Of a stretch of DNA of 64,000 nucleotides, positions 48,776-56,900 are shown in pieces. The notes under the pieces are model-generated. The model was not told the origin of the DNA and did no database searches. It saw only the letters and a program-made list of their open reading frames with translations. The stretch is from F23-D06 sp045132055 (lineage in GTDB: Bacteria; Bacteroidota; Bacteroidia; Bacteroidales; WCHB1-69), in contig JBGURP010000039.1 in NCBI GenBank assembly GCA_045132055.1, forward strand, positions 1 through 64,000, in the 5' to 3' direction. The position numbers and the translations under genes were made by a program. The first letter of the stretch is position 1; each line of letters starts with the position of its first letter.

Positions 48776-48891
48776 GTCCTTGCACGACAATTTTTCGAAA
48801 ACGAAATGGATAACCAGCAGTGACTGCTGCTATCGTGGATACCTTAATGGTGATAAGAATAAAATATTGGAAAATCAATAAATTGCTGTAA

Positions 48892-49383
48892 TTAGAAGAT
48901 TACATCGTCATCCTGAGGCTTGCCTTTGGTAACTTCCTCCACAACATCATTATCCTGATTCGTTTTGGAAGACGCATCTGGCTGGCCGTTGGCTGAATTC
49001 TGGTCAGAAGCGGCAGACTGCTCCTTTTGGGTTTTGCGGCTGGCCTTGGATTGCGCTTGGTCCAGATCGGCACACAACGACTTCTTGATGTAGGCCGTCC
49101 GTGTATTGCCAACGAGGCACACTTCATACCAGTCCATTGTTTCGCTGATGACGTCAAGCACCGTGCCGCGTTTCAGTTTCCATTTGCCGCCAGTGCCATC
49201 GGCGCTTACGGTGGCATAATCGTAATTTGTGCCGGGTCCTGTGCGCAAATTGGCACTCAGCGCTGTCACTTTTACCTGTTTCAGCACCTTAACATCCGTA
49301 TCATCCGTTTTTTTGTGGACGCAGCTGCGGTAACCCCAGATGCCCAGGATCACAATGATCAGGAGAGCTAATAATTTCTTCAT
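48892..49383 (-). CDS. SH3-domain protein with signal anchor
   Basis: This 163-residue protein has an N-terminal hydrophobic anchor (LLALLIIVILGIWGYRSC). A bacterial SH3 domain lies at about 38-105: VTALSANLRTGPGTNYDYAT, then WKLKRGTVLDVISETMDWYE and RTAYIKKSLCADL. A low-complexity, polar C-terminal tail (KTQKEQSAASDQNSANGQPD) ends it. Such SH3 domains often bind peptidoglycan. It lies 12 bases downstream of the four-module NPCBM-like gene and probably shares its transcript. Confidence 0.82.
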   Translation of the reverse strand: MKKLLALLIIVILGIWGYRSCVHKKTDDTDVKVLKQVKVTALSANLRTGPGTNYDYATVSADGTGGKWKLKRGTVLDVISETMDWYEVCLVGNTRTAYIKKSLCADLDQAQSKASRKTQKEQSAASDQNSANGQPDASSKTNQDNDVVEEVTKGKPQDDDVIF

Positions 49384-49395
49384 GATATAATGGTT

Positions 49396-51633
49396 TTATT
49401 TTTTTCGAACTGTCATGTCGTAAAGCACATATTGTCCCGAACGCACATCGCCGCACTCCAGCCAGAACATCAGCTGGTGGCATTTGTTGATTGGCACGGT
49501 GTAGGTGGTGGGTTCCATCTCGTTGCTCACCCAGTATTCACCCACTTTCACTTGGTCGGCGAAGAGATCTAGGCGCACGGCAGGCGCTTTGCCGTCACCG
49601 TATAGCGCGGTGCCCGGTTCCACGTAGGGCGACTTGCAGGCCACAGTAAATGTCAGCTCGTCGTATTCGCCGAAGGGGTTGAAGGCGCAGGCCGACGATT
49701 GGTGACCGCCACCGCTGAAAAGGGAGAGGATGCCGGCTGTGGCGGGCATTCCTGAAGCACCACCCGTGTTACCAGTGGTGGCACTGACATCGCTGCCAGA
49801 AACATTTGCTCCCACACCTGTGATGAACATGAAGGCCGCCTGAAGAGGAGTGATATTCTCTATGGCAGGCGGAATGTTGGTCTCTAGCATCACGCCCTTG
49901 TATATCTTGCTGCCGTCGTGCATCTGGAAGTATCTGCGCTGGGAGCCACCGTTATGGAAACAGTCGTTGAAATCGAAGTTGGTGAGCACGCTGAGGTAGC
50001 GGCCTACATAGTGGTAGTAAGGCGCTTTGCAGAGGTCGATGAGGTCGGCCTTGGGCGGACAATCGGGCTTGGGATGCGAGAACAATTCGCTGTTGTCCTG
50101 AACCTTACCGCGGTAGAGCGTCACGTCGCCGATACCGAAATAGCTATCTTTTTGCTGCATGGTGCCGGGCTTCGCGAAGGTCAGCGTGCGACACTTGTTG
50201 AGCGGCACCACGAAGCGCTGGTTGGGCCATGTGACATGGATCACGGTGTCGAGCACCACCTTGCCGTCACAATAGATGCGGATGTTGTCGTCTTGCTGGG
50301 TGCGGCGTTTCGTCAGCGCGCCAACGGTGAACGACATGTAGTCGAACTCGCCCGCCAGGTCGAACTTGTAGTAGGCCGAGATGTTGTCGTCGAAGAGGGT
50401 TTTGCCGCTGGTCAGGATAAATCCTTCCGTGAATTGCTCGCCGCCCATCGAGAAGGTGATGTAGTCGGACTCGCCGTCGAAAATGGTTTGGTCGAAACCT
50501 GCTATGCCCTGCACGGAGTAGGGTCGGATGTTCGACACCAGCTTGCACATATCGGGAAGCTTGGCCAGCTTGCTCTGGGAGGCGTTGATGACCCCGGCTT
50601 GAGGAATCTGGGCGAGGTCGTAACCTTTCGGATAGGCGAAAATGTTGACTACCCCAAAGGTGATGCCGCCCAGGATGCGGCTCGCCTCGTCGATGCTGTG
50701 GAACGAGAGCTGGTTCACGCCGGCCACGTCGAGCACCACCTGCTCGGCCAAATCCTGCTGTCCTACCTGCTTTTCGTAGATGATTTTGCCGTCGGCCTTC
50801 ACGGTCAGCCAACCCGTTGCAGCGGAAGATTGGTTGTCGCGTGGCCCGATGATGAAAGACACCTTATCGTACTTTTTCTGTAGCCAGAAGTAGGCCCATG
50901 CCTCGTTGTTGCCTGCAAAAGCTTGATCGGCAGTGAATTGCAGACCGGTTTTGTATTCCACGCGGTTGATGCTGATGCTCGTCTCCTTACGGATGCCCTT
51001 CACCTCCTGCGATGTGATGGGGGCCACCCAGCCGGAATGGCGGATGAAGTAGGGATAGAGCTGACCCACGAGCTGCACGCGGTCGGTCAAGGGGATGCTG
51101 CGCAACGGATCGCCCGAGGGCTTGAATGTCTGTCCAGACTTCCAGAGTTTCACGGCACCAAATGCCAGGTTGGCCTCGCCTCTCAGCACATCGAACCGCA
51201 GCTGACGGGCGCCGTTCAGATCCACGGTATATTCTTGCGGCGCGTCGTGCTCCCACACCACCTTGTCGAACACCTTTTTGCCGTCGGCCTTCACGGTGAG
51301 GATGGCGTTGTATTTGTCGGAAGCGCTGTTGGGGCTGTCGGGACCCAACACGAAGCTCAGTTTGTCGTAGCCCGCGGGCAGGTCGAACACCACATATCCC
51401 GGGGTGTTGCTGCTCACCAGTCCGCCGCGGCCAGAGCCGAGCGTGAAGCCGCCCTTGTACTTATAGACAGCGATCGGCATGATGCCGTCGCCCGTTGTGG
51501 GATACGCCTTATAGTGCTGTGATTCAGTGGGTTTATAGGTATCGGTCAGGTAGGTTTGCGCACACACGCATTGCACCGCCACAAGCAGCAACGTCACGAG
51601 CATCACCTTTGCATTCGTGTTTTTCATTTGCAT
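49396..51633 (-). CDS. secreted protein with four NPCBM-like carbohydrate-binding modules
   Basis: This 745-residue protein has a signal peptide (NAKVMLVTLLLVAVQCVCAQ). Four modules of about 110-150 residues repeat the same pattern: a core such as GYDKLSFVLGPD, KYDKVSFIIGPRD, EFDYMSFTVGAL or EYDELTFTVACK, then a D-G-K strand (LTVKADGKKVFDKVV) and a V-D-x-N/A-G-x-x-Q/R-L segment (YTVDLNGARQLRFDV). This matches NPCBM/NEW2-like galactose-type binding folds. No catalytic domain is visible. The start at 51633 (alternatively ATG 51627) follows the -7 element at 51672-51679. Confidence 0.72.
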   Translation of the reverse strand: MQMKNTNAKVMLVTLLLVAVQCVCAQTYLTDTYKPTESQHYKAYPTTGDGIMPIAVYKYKGGFTLGSGRGGLVSSNTPGYVVFDLPAGYDKLSFVLGPDSPNSASDKYNAILTVKADGKKVFDKVVWEHDAPQEYTVDLNGARQLRFDVLRGEANLAFGAVKLWKSGQTFKPSGDPLRSIPLTDRVQLVGQLYPYFIRHSGWVAPITSQEVKGIRKETSISINRVEYKTGLQFTADQAFAGNNEAWAYFWLQKKYDKVSFIIGPRDNQSSAATGWLTVKADGKIIYEKQVGQQDLAEQVVLDVAGVNQLSFHSIDEASRILGGITFGVVNIFAYPKGYDLAQIPQAGVINASQSKLAKLPDMCKLVSNIRPYSVQGIAGFDQTIFDGESDYITFSMGGEQFTEGFILTSGKTLFDDNISAYYKFDLAGEFDYMSFTVGALTKRRTQQDDNIRIYCDGKVVLDTVIHVTWPNQRFVVPLNKCRTLTFAKPGTMQQKDSYFGIGDVTLYRGKVQDNSELFSHPKPDCPPKADLIDLCKAPYYHYVGRYLSVLTNFDFNDCFHNGGSQRRYFQMHDGSKIYKGVMLETNIPPAIENITPLQAAFMFITGVGANVSGSDVSATTGNTGGASGMPATAGILSLFSGGGHQSSACAFNPFGEYDELTFTVACKSPYVEPGTALYGDGKAPAVRLDLFADQVKVGEYWVSNEMEPTTYTVPINKCHQLMFWLECGDVRSGQYVLYDMTVRKK

Positions 51634-51671
51634 AACCGTTTTATTCGTTCTGTTTGAAAATGTTCCGACGG

Positions 51672-51679
51672 CAAAGATA
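51672..51679 (-). promoter_or_regulatory. -7 promoter element for the NPCBM-like gene
   Basis: TATCTTTG on the minus strand lies 38 bases before the start at 51633. Confidence 0.62.
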
Positions 51680-51701
51680 ACAAAAAAGTCTAAAAAAGTT
51701 T

Positions 51702-51709
51702 TATTTTTG
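51702..51709 (+). promoter_or_regulatory. -7 promoter element for the gene at 51735
   Basis: TATTTTTG lies 25 bases before the ATG. It is 22 bases from, and divergent to, the element at 51672-51679. Confidence 0.65.
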
Positions 51710-51734
51710 CACCACAAAATCATCTGAAATCATT

Positions 51735-52178
51735 ATGGCAGTGAACTGGAATGAATACGAGTTGGTGCTCGAAGCAAAAGACCACAAAGTGTGTGAGGTG
51801 ACGGGGCACAACATGGGCGGCACCTCAACACACACCTGCCCTGTGAGCAAGTTAGTGAAGAACAAGGAGGTGCCTTGGAAGCCCAGCTATGGCGGGTATG
51901 AAGCTGTGGAATGCAAATTTGCGGGCACTGACAACGGGGCCGTTCACCTGATTTTCTTCAGGGGGCTTCACATTGAAAAAGCCCTGAAGCCGGACGAGTC
52001 GTGGTCGAGCGGCTGGTACAGTTTCGGATCATGGGACTATTGTGTTGAAGTCAAATTGAGAAAGATAGCGTCTGAAACACCAAAAAAGGACTCCAAACCT
52101 TTTTTCGTGCACACCTTGACCGATGATGGTGTGACCTCCGATTATGCTGACGCCAAGGAAGCATACGAAGGTAGATAA
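51735..52178 (+). CDS. small protein of unknown function
   Basis: This 147-residue cytoplasmic-looking protein was not recognised. It has no signal peptide or membrane helix and is rich in aromatic and charged residues. Visible segments are YELVLEAKDHKVCEVTGHNM, a small cysteine motif in THTCPVSKLV, and GSWDYCVEVKLRKI. It is a single reading frame with its own -7 element and no overlap with neighbours, so it is very likely a real gene. It is followed 21 bases later by a MORN-like gene in the same direction. Confidence 0.6.
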   Translation: MAVNWNEYELVLEAKDHKVCEVTGHNMGGTSTHTCPVSKLVKNKEVPWKPSYGGYEAVECKFAGTDNGAVHLIFFRGLHIEKALKPDESWSSGWYSFGSWDYCVEVKLRKIASETPKKDSKPFFVHTLTDDGVTSDYADAKEAYEGR

Positions 52179-52199
52179 CAAACAATAATTCAAATAGTT

Positions 52200-52685
52200 A
52201 TGAAAAAACCGATAAAGTTTATCAAGCTGCTGTATGTCGGGGAGACCGACGAAAATGGATTGCCGCATGGCGAGGGGGAACTGCGCTATGTGGTGGAGCC
52301 CGATTCGGAGAAGGAGGCCCAAGACCCCATTCATAAAGGCACGGGCGACTTGCGCTATAAAGGGCATTTCGAACATGGACTGCGACATGGAGAAGGCGAC
52401 CTACACGAGCTGGGATTGATCTACAACCCCGTTAGTCAGTATGCATGGTATTCGGAAGGCGAATATGACAGTTGCGGACGCCTGATTCATTCGTCCAACC
52501 CTTCCGGCTCATGGAAGGAACACGTACAATGCTGGTATCCCTATTTTGAAGGCACTTGGGAGAATGATATGCCTTTGAAGTCCCGTTGGGGCGAAAAAAT
52601 CAGAAAAAGTGATTTAAAATATTGCCTGGCTACCCGTCGCGACGAACTAGAAAAGTCCCTCCCTTTCACCTTCGGTAAATCGTAG
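52200..52685 (+). CDS. MORN-repeat-like protein
   Basis: This 161-residue protein has two clear MORN-type units: YVGETDENGLPHGEGELRY near 13-31 and YKGHFEHGLRHGEGDLHE near 53-70. A third weaker unit lies near 115 (FEGTWENDMPLKSRWG). MORN units form extended beta-hairpin sheets that bind membranes or proteins. There is no signal peptide. It follows the unknown gene at 51735 by 21 bases, suggesting one transcript. A nonamer array follows downstream. Confidence 0.68.
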   Translation: MKKPIKFIKLLYVGETDENGLPHGEGELRYVVEPDSEKEAQDPIHKGTGDLRYKGHFEHGLRHGEGDLHELGLIYNPVSQYAWYSEGEYDSCGRLIHSSNPSGSWKEHVQCWYPYFEGTWENDMPLKSRWGEKIRKSDLKYCLATRRDELEKSLPFTFGKS

Positions 52686-52731
52686 GATAGTTTATTATCA
52701 AACTGAAAATCAGATAGATATTTCGATAAAA

Positions 52732-52776
52732 CCTCTTTCACCCCTTTCACCCCATGTACCTCTTTCACCTCATGCT
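52732..52776. repeat. nonamer tandem array, 5 copies, abutting a stop codon
   Basis: The five 9-base units cctctttca, cccctttca, ccccatgta, cctctttca and cctcatgct end exactly where the stop codon of the convergent PD-(D/E)XK gene begins (52777). The motif is the same type as in the array at 26333-26395. Confidence 0.8.
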
Positions 52777-53439
52777 TCAAAACTTCCTCAGCATATCCTT
52801 GCTTGGGTCGTCCAGTGAGAAGAGGTCGCTGTCGCTGACGCGGATGACGAAGAGCCCCTGCTCGTGCGCGTAGCGGTCGGCGCCGCGCTCGTAGTTGCTG
52901 GCCGCCATGGCGCCCAGCACCTCCTTGCTGCCCGCTTCTGGGAACAGCTCGCGAAAGGGAATCATGTGCTTGATGAAATCGTCCACGTCAGTCTTGGTAC
53001 AGTTGATCTTGACCTCAACCACGATAACGACGGTGTTGTCGAGCAGGATGACGTCATACTCGGCCTTTTGGCCCGTCGCCTTGATGTGGATTTTGTAGTT
53101 CTTGGTGCAGCGGTCCACGTCGTAGCCGGCATCCTGGAAGATCCGCAAGGCTGAGGGCTCCATCAATCCTTCGATAATGTGGCCCGACTGTGAGGAGAAG
53201 CGATTGGCAAGCTCCTTGAGCTTTCTGTCGGTTTCTTTCATTTGCCGGTCGGTCTCTGCCATTCTGCGGTCTTGCTCTTTGCTCCAAAGGTTGTGCTCTT
53301 CTATCCAGCGGTTATGCTTCTCTATCCACTTGTCCTGTTCTTTCAGCAAGAGGGCAGTTTCGCGGTTGATATCTCGAATACTTTGGATTTGTGCCATCCA
53401 GTCGGACGACGCGCTTTGATTAGTCTGAGTTGATTCCAT
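52777..53439 (-). CDS. DUF3782-like protein with PD-(D/E)XK nuclease-type core
   Basis: This 220-residue protein has an N-terminal coiled coil (about 15-85) built of repeated charged units such as KEQDKWIEKHNRWIEEHNLW and RRMAETDRQMKETDRKLKEL. A compact alpha/beta domain follows, with GLMEPSALRIFQDAGYDVDR, AEYDVILLDNTVVIVVEVKI (the D...E-x-K core) and NYERGADRYAHEQGLFVIRV. It is related to restriction-like nucleases, but activity is not shown. The start at 53439 is downstream of the -7 element at 53487-53494. It is convergent with the MORN gene. Confidence 0.8.
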   Translation of the reverse strand: MESTQTNQSASSDWMAQIQSIRDINRETALLLKEQDKWIEKHNRWIEEHNLWSKEQDRRMAETDRQMKETDRKLKELANRFSSQSGHIIEGLMEPSALRIFQDAGYDVDRCTKNYKIHIKATGQKAEYDVILLDNTVVIVVEVKINCTKTDVDDFIKHMIPFRELFPEAGSKEVLGAMAASNYERGADRYAHEQGLFVIRVSDSDLFSLDDPSKDMLRKF

Positions 53440-53486
53440 GATTACAAGATTTAATGATATGTTAATTTTAATTTTAAAAGTCGCCA

Positions 53487-53494
53487 CAAAAATA
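53487..53494 (-). promoter_or_regulatory. -7 promoter element for the PD-(D/E)XK gene
   Basis: TATTTTTG on the minus strand lies 47 bases before the start at 53439. It overlaps an in-frame upstream start, which is therefore rejected. Confidence 0.62.
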
Positions 53495-53559
53495 ATAAAA
53501 ATTCAAAACGAAAAATTAATGATATGAAAAAAGTGAGCAGTTAGTAGTGAGGAATGTAA

Positions 53560-53622
53560 CTCCTGACTCCTAACTTCTAACTCCTAACTTCTAACTTCTA
53601 ACTCCTAACTCCTAACTCCTGA
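53560..53622. repeat. heptamer tandem array CTCCTAA/CTTCTAA, 9 copies
   Basis: Nine 7-base units alternate between ctcctaa, cttctaa and ctcctga. They resemble the cttctca array at 26281-26322. The array lies 40 bases upstream of the giant gene's -7 element. Confidence 0.85.
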
Positions 53623-53662
53623 CTCCTTCTCTCCCCCTCTTGCTTTTCTCAAAACAAATTTA

Positions 53663-53670
53663 TATCTTTG
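53663..53670 (+). promoter_or_regulatory. -7 promoter element for the giant gene
   Basis: TATCTTTG lies 238 bases before the ATG at 53909, by far the longest leader in the window. Confidence 0.6.
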
Positions 53671-53681
53671 TAAGTTTGGAT

Positions 53682-53840
53682 GCAGCAGACCGTTTTTGCT
53701 GCCCGGGAACTCGTGCACTCGTGAATCTTCATGTCCTCTGAAAACTACATGAATAGAGGATTTTAAAACTATTATTACCTGCAATATGGTGAAAGAAACA
53801 AAGAGAAAACCAACCTGTTGGGACCGCCCGTTTTGCGGTC
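53682..53840 (+). promoter_or_regulatory. putative structured 5' leader of the giant gene
   Basis: Three hairpins can be drawn: gcagca/tgctgc (53682-53702), tcctct/agagga (53734-53760) and gaccgc/gcggtc (53822-53840). The last has no T-run. The leader may be a regulatory RNA element. I cannot match it to a known riboswitch. Confidence 0.35.
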
Positions 53841-53908
53841 TCCGGTACACTTTTTCTCCCATTTTATAAGAAGAATAAAAAAAAATAATAATAAAAAACT
53901 ACACAATT

Positions 53909-56900
53909 ATGAAAAAACTTTACTCTTTACTGATGCTATTCGCGGTGCTGCTCCCCTGGGCGGCGAATGCACAGCAAACTTTGACTGTTTACGATGGTCT
54001 GACAGCGACGCTGACCACAAACAATTATGTTCCCATGTACGGTGGCTATTTCGATGACTTCACCAAAAGTGAGTTTGTGATACCCGCTGAGAAACTATCG
54101 GATATGACAGGGGGAGAAATCTCCGCTATAAAATTCTATATTGAAAGTGTGAGCACATATGGTTCCGGATGGGACAACACCCATCAAGTAGTATTTTTGA
54201 AGGAAGTTGAGTCTACAACACTGTCTGCTTATAGCGGTATGGAAGATGCAACCATAGTGTATGATGGCATGTTTACTGTACCTGCGTCAACTGATGAAGA
54301 ATTCGAGATCATATTTACAACGCCCTACCAATATGAAGGGGGCAATCTTCTCATTGGCATTTACAACACTGACGACGGTGGCTATCGTACGGTAAATTGG
54401 TTTGGTGAAATGATAGAGGGAGCCTCTGGTGGTAATTCCAATGGTAATTCATTGGATAACATTTCTTTTACACAGCAAAACTTCATCCCCAAGACCACCT
54501 TCACTTACGAAGCTCCTGCCGGTTGCGTCAAACCTGCAAACATCAACGTGACTGCTCTCACCAATTCTTCCATAAGCATTGGTTGGCCTGCTGGTAACGC
54601 AAATTCATGGAATGTGTATCTCAATGGTACACTTACCAATGATTCACCTGTTTCATCAAACTCTTATACTTTTGAGGATCTCACAGAATATGAAGTAAAT
54701 TATACCATAGGAGTCTCGGCAGTATGTAGCTCCGAGGAGTCAGATGTGACCACTACCACAGTGCTTCTTTGCGTACCTGCTCCTACTTCTGTAGATGGTA
54801 CAGGTATAACTAATATCACTTTTGGAACTGTAAATGATAATTTTTCCATGTCTTCTGGGCAAAGTTCATACTATTATGATCATTCCAGTCAGAGTGGTGA
54901 AGCCTATCCGGGCGGTACTGTTGACATGAGTATCGTATATGCTACAGACTATGATTATTATACTTGGGTATGGGTTGATTGGAATCAGGACCACACATTC
55001 AGCGACGAGGAGCGCGTTTATACATCTACCAGCACTATTGATAATGGTACGCTGGAACTTTCGTTCAATGTTCCCGCAACTGTTGCTTCCGGCAACTACC
55101 GTATGCGTATCCAAGGAGCTGATAATGATTATAAAATGGAGCCTTGTTACACAGGGACTTATTCCTATTTGGTGGACTACACGCTGCATATCGGTGCGGC
55201 TCCTGATTGTCTCGCACCCGCTGGTTTGACCGCCACTAATGTCACTCATGAAGAAGCTACTCTTACTTGGAGTAATCCCAATGAAGGAGGCAGCTATATT
55301 ATAAAGAAAGTGGTTGGAGAAGAGGAAACCGTGATTGACGATAACTATACCACAACCAGTTATCCTATCACTGGCTTGGATCCCCAAACCGACTATACTT
55401 ATCGCGTTTATATCAAGTGTAACGCCTCTGATATCTCCGACTCTGCGGAAGTAAGCTTCTCCACCACTGCCCCAGCCACTGCTGTCGGCGACTACTGGAG
55501 CGATAACTTTGAAGCTGCCGAATGTGGTTGGGAGTTCGTGAACGATGACCCTGATTACTCCAATGTGTGGGTGTGTGGAACAGGTGTGTCTTATGGCTCA
55601 GGTTCAAAAGCTATATACATTTCAGATGACGGTGATACATACCAATATGATAATCAAAATATGTCTTTTGCGTATGCTACTAAACTCCTCAACTTTACTG
55701 AAAACAAATATGAATTCTCCTTTGATTGGAATGCTACTGGAGAGAGCAACTGGGACTACCTTCGTGCCTGGCTCGCTCCTGGTAATTTCCAATTCACCGC
55801 CGGACAGCTACCAAACGGCTCAAACAATGTCTCTGATGGTGTTTCATTAGTCCCCGAAGGTTGGATTGCCTTGGATGATAGCAGTAAACTGAATACGTCA
55901 GACGGGTGGCAAACACAATCAGTAACAGTCAATGTACCCGCTGGCAACTGGTATTTGGTTTTCATGTGGTGTAATGATGGTAGTTATGGCAACAATCCTC
56001 CCGCTGCAGTTGACAACGTGAGCATAACCAAGGTGGCCTGCGAATACCTGGTGGAGAATGTCCAGATGCTTAATGGTACGGTGACCACCACCACCGCAAA
56101 TATATTATGGGATGCAAGTGAAGCTACAGCTTGGCAGGTGCAAACCAAGGCAGGAGATGGTGAGTGGACGACACTTGCGTCTTCGGATGTTGACTTTTCC
56201 TTATCCGGTGTAAAAGAGATTGCTTATTTGCGCAATCTTACCCCCGGCACAGAATACCAAGTCAGAGTGCGCGCCAATTGCGGTAACGAGCAGTACGGTA
56301 CATGGAGCGAGGTTGTTAGTTTTACTACAGAATGCGCGCCCCGTGCTGTGACCAACGACAACAAATTTACGGCGAACTTTGATGATATGACAGGCAGTAC
56401 CTATCCCTCAGAAAACAATTTGCCAATTTGCTGGAATTATATTAACACATGCGGTTATTTCGCTTACAGTTTATATCCCTACGTTTATTCGTCAAGCAGT
56501 GAATCTAATTCTGGTGCTAACCACTTGAGATTTTTTTCCTTGGCTTCAGCTGACTATACTTATTATAATCCCAAGCCTCAGTATGCGATTCTGCCTCCTA
56601 TGCAGGATATTAGCAGTTTGAGAATAAAATTCTATGCGAGAGCTAACTCCACCGAAAACAATTACGATGCTACTTTCAAAGTGGGTGTGCTGACGAATCC
56701 GAATGATGCCAGCACTTTCACAGAGATTGCAACCTATACTCCAGCAACCACCACTTACGAGTTGTACACGATACCGTTTAACACCTATTCCGGTAACGGC
56801 AACTATATCGCTATTATGATAGATGCTGCCGAAGTCCCTGCGTCAGGGTATTTCTACCGTACGCTCTTTATTGACGATATTACCGTGGAACCGACACCTT

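Larger units (their letters stand above)
53440..53908. other. 469-base intergenic region: divergent promoters, heptamer array and long leader
   Basis: No gene is supported here. It holds the -7 element of the minus-strand nuclease-like gene (53487-53494), a heptamer array (53560-53622), a plus-strand -7 element (53663-53670), and a transcribed leader of about 235 bases before the giant gene with three small hairpins. Confidence 0.7.

Noticed and set aside
52541..52780. Small minus-strand frame with GVKGVK repeats over the nonamer array
   Set aside because: Its repeat peptide only reflects the nonamer DNA repeat; a similar product arises at 26306-26491 for the same reason.
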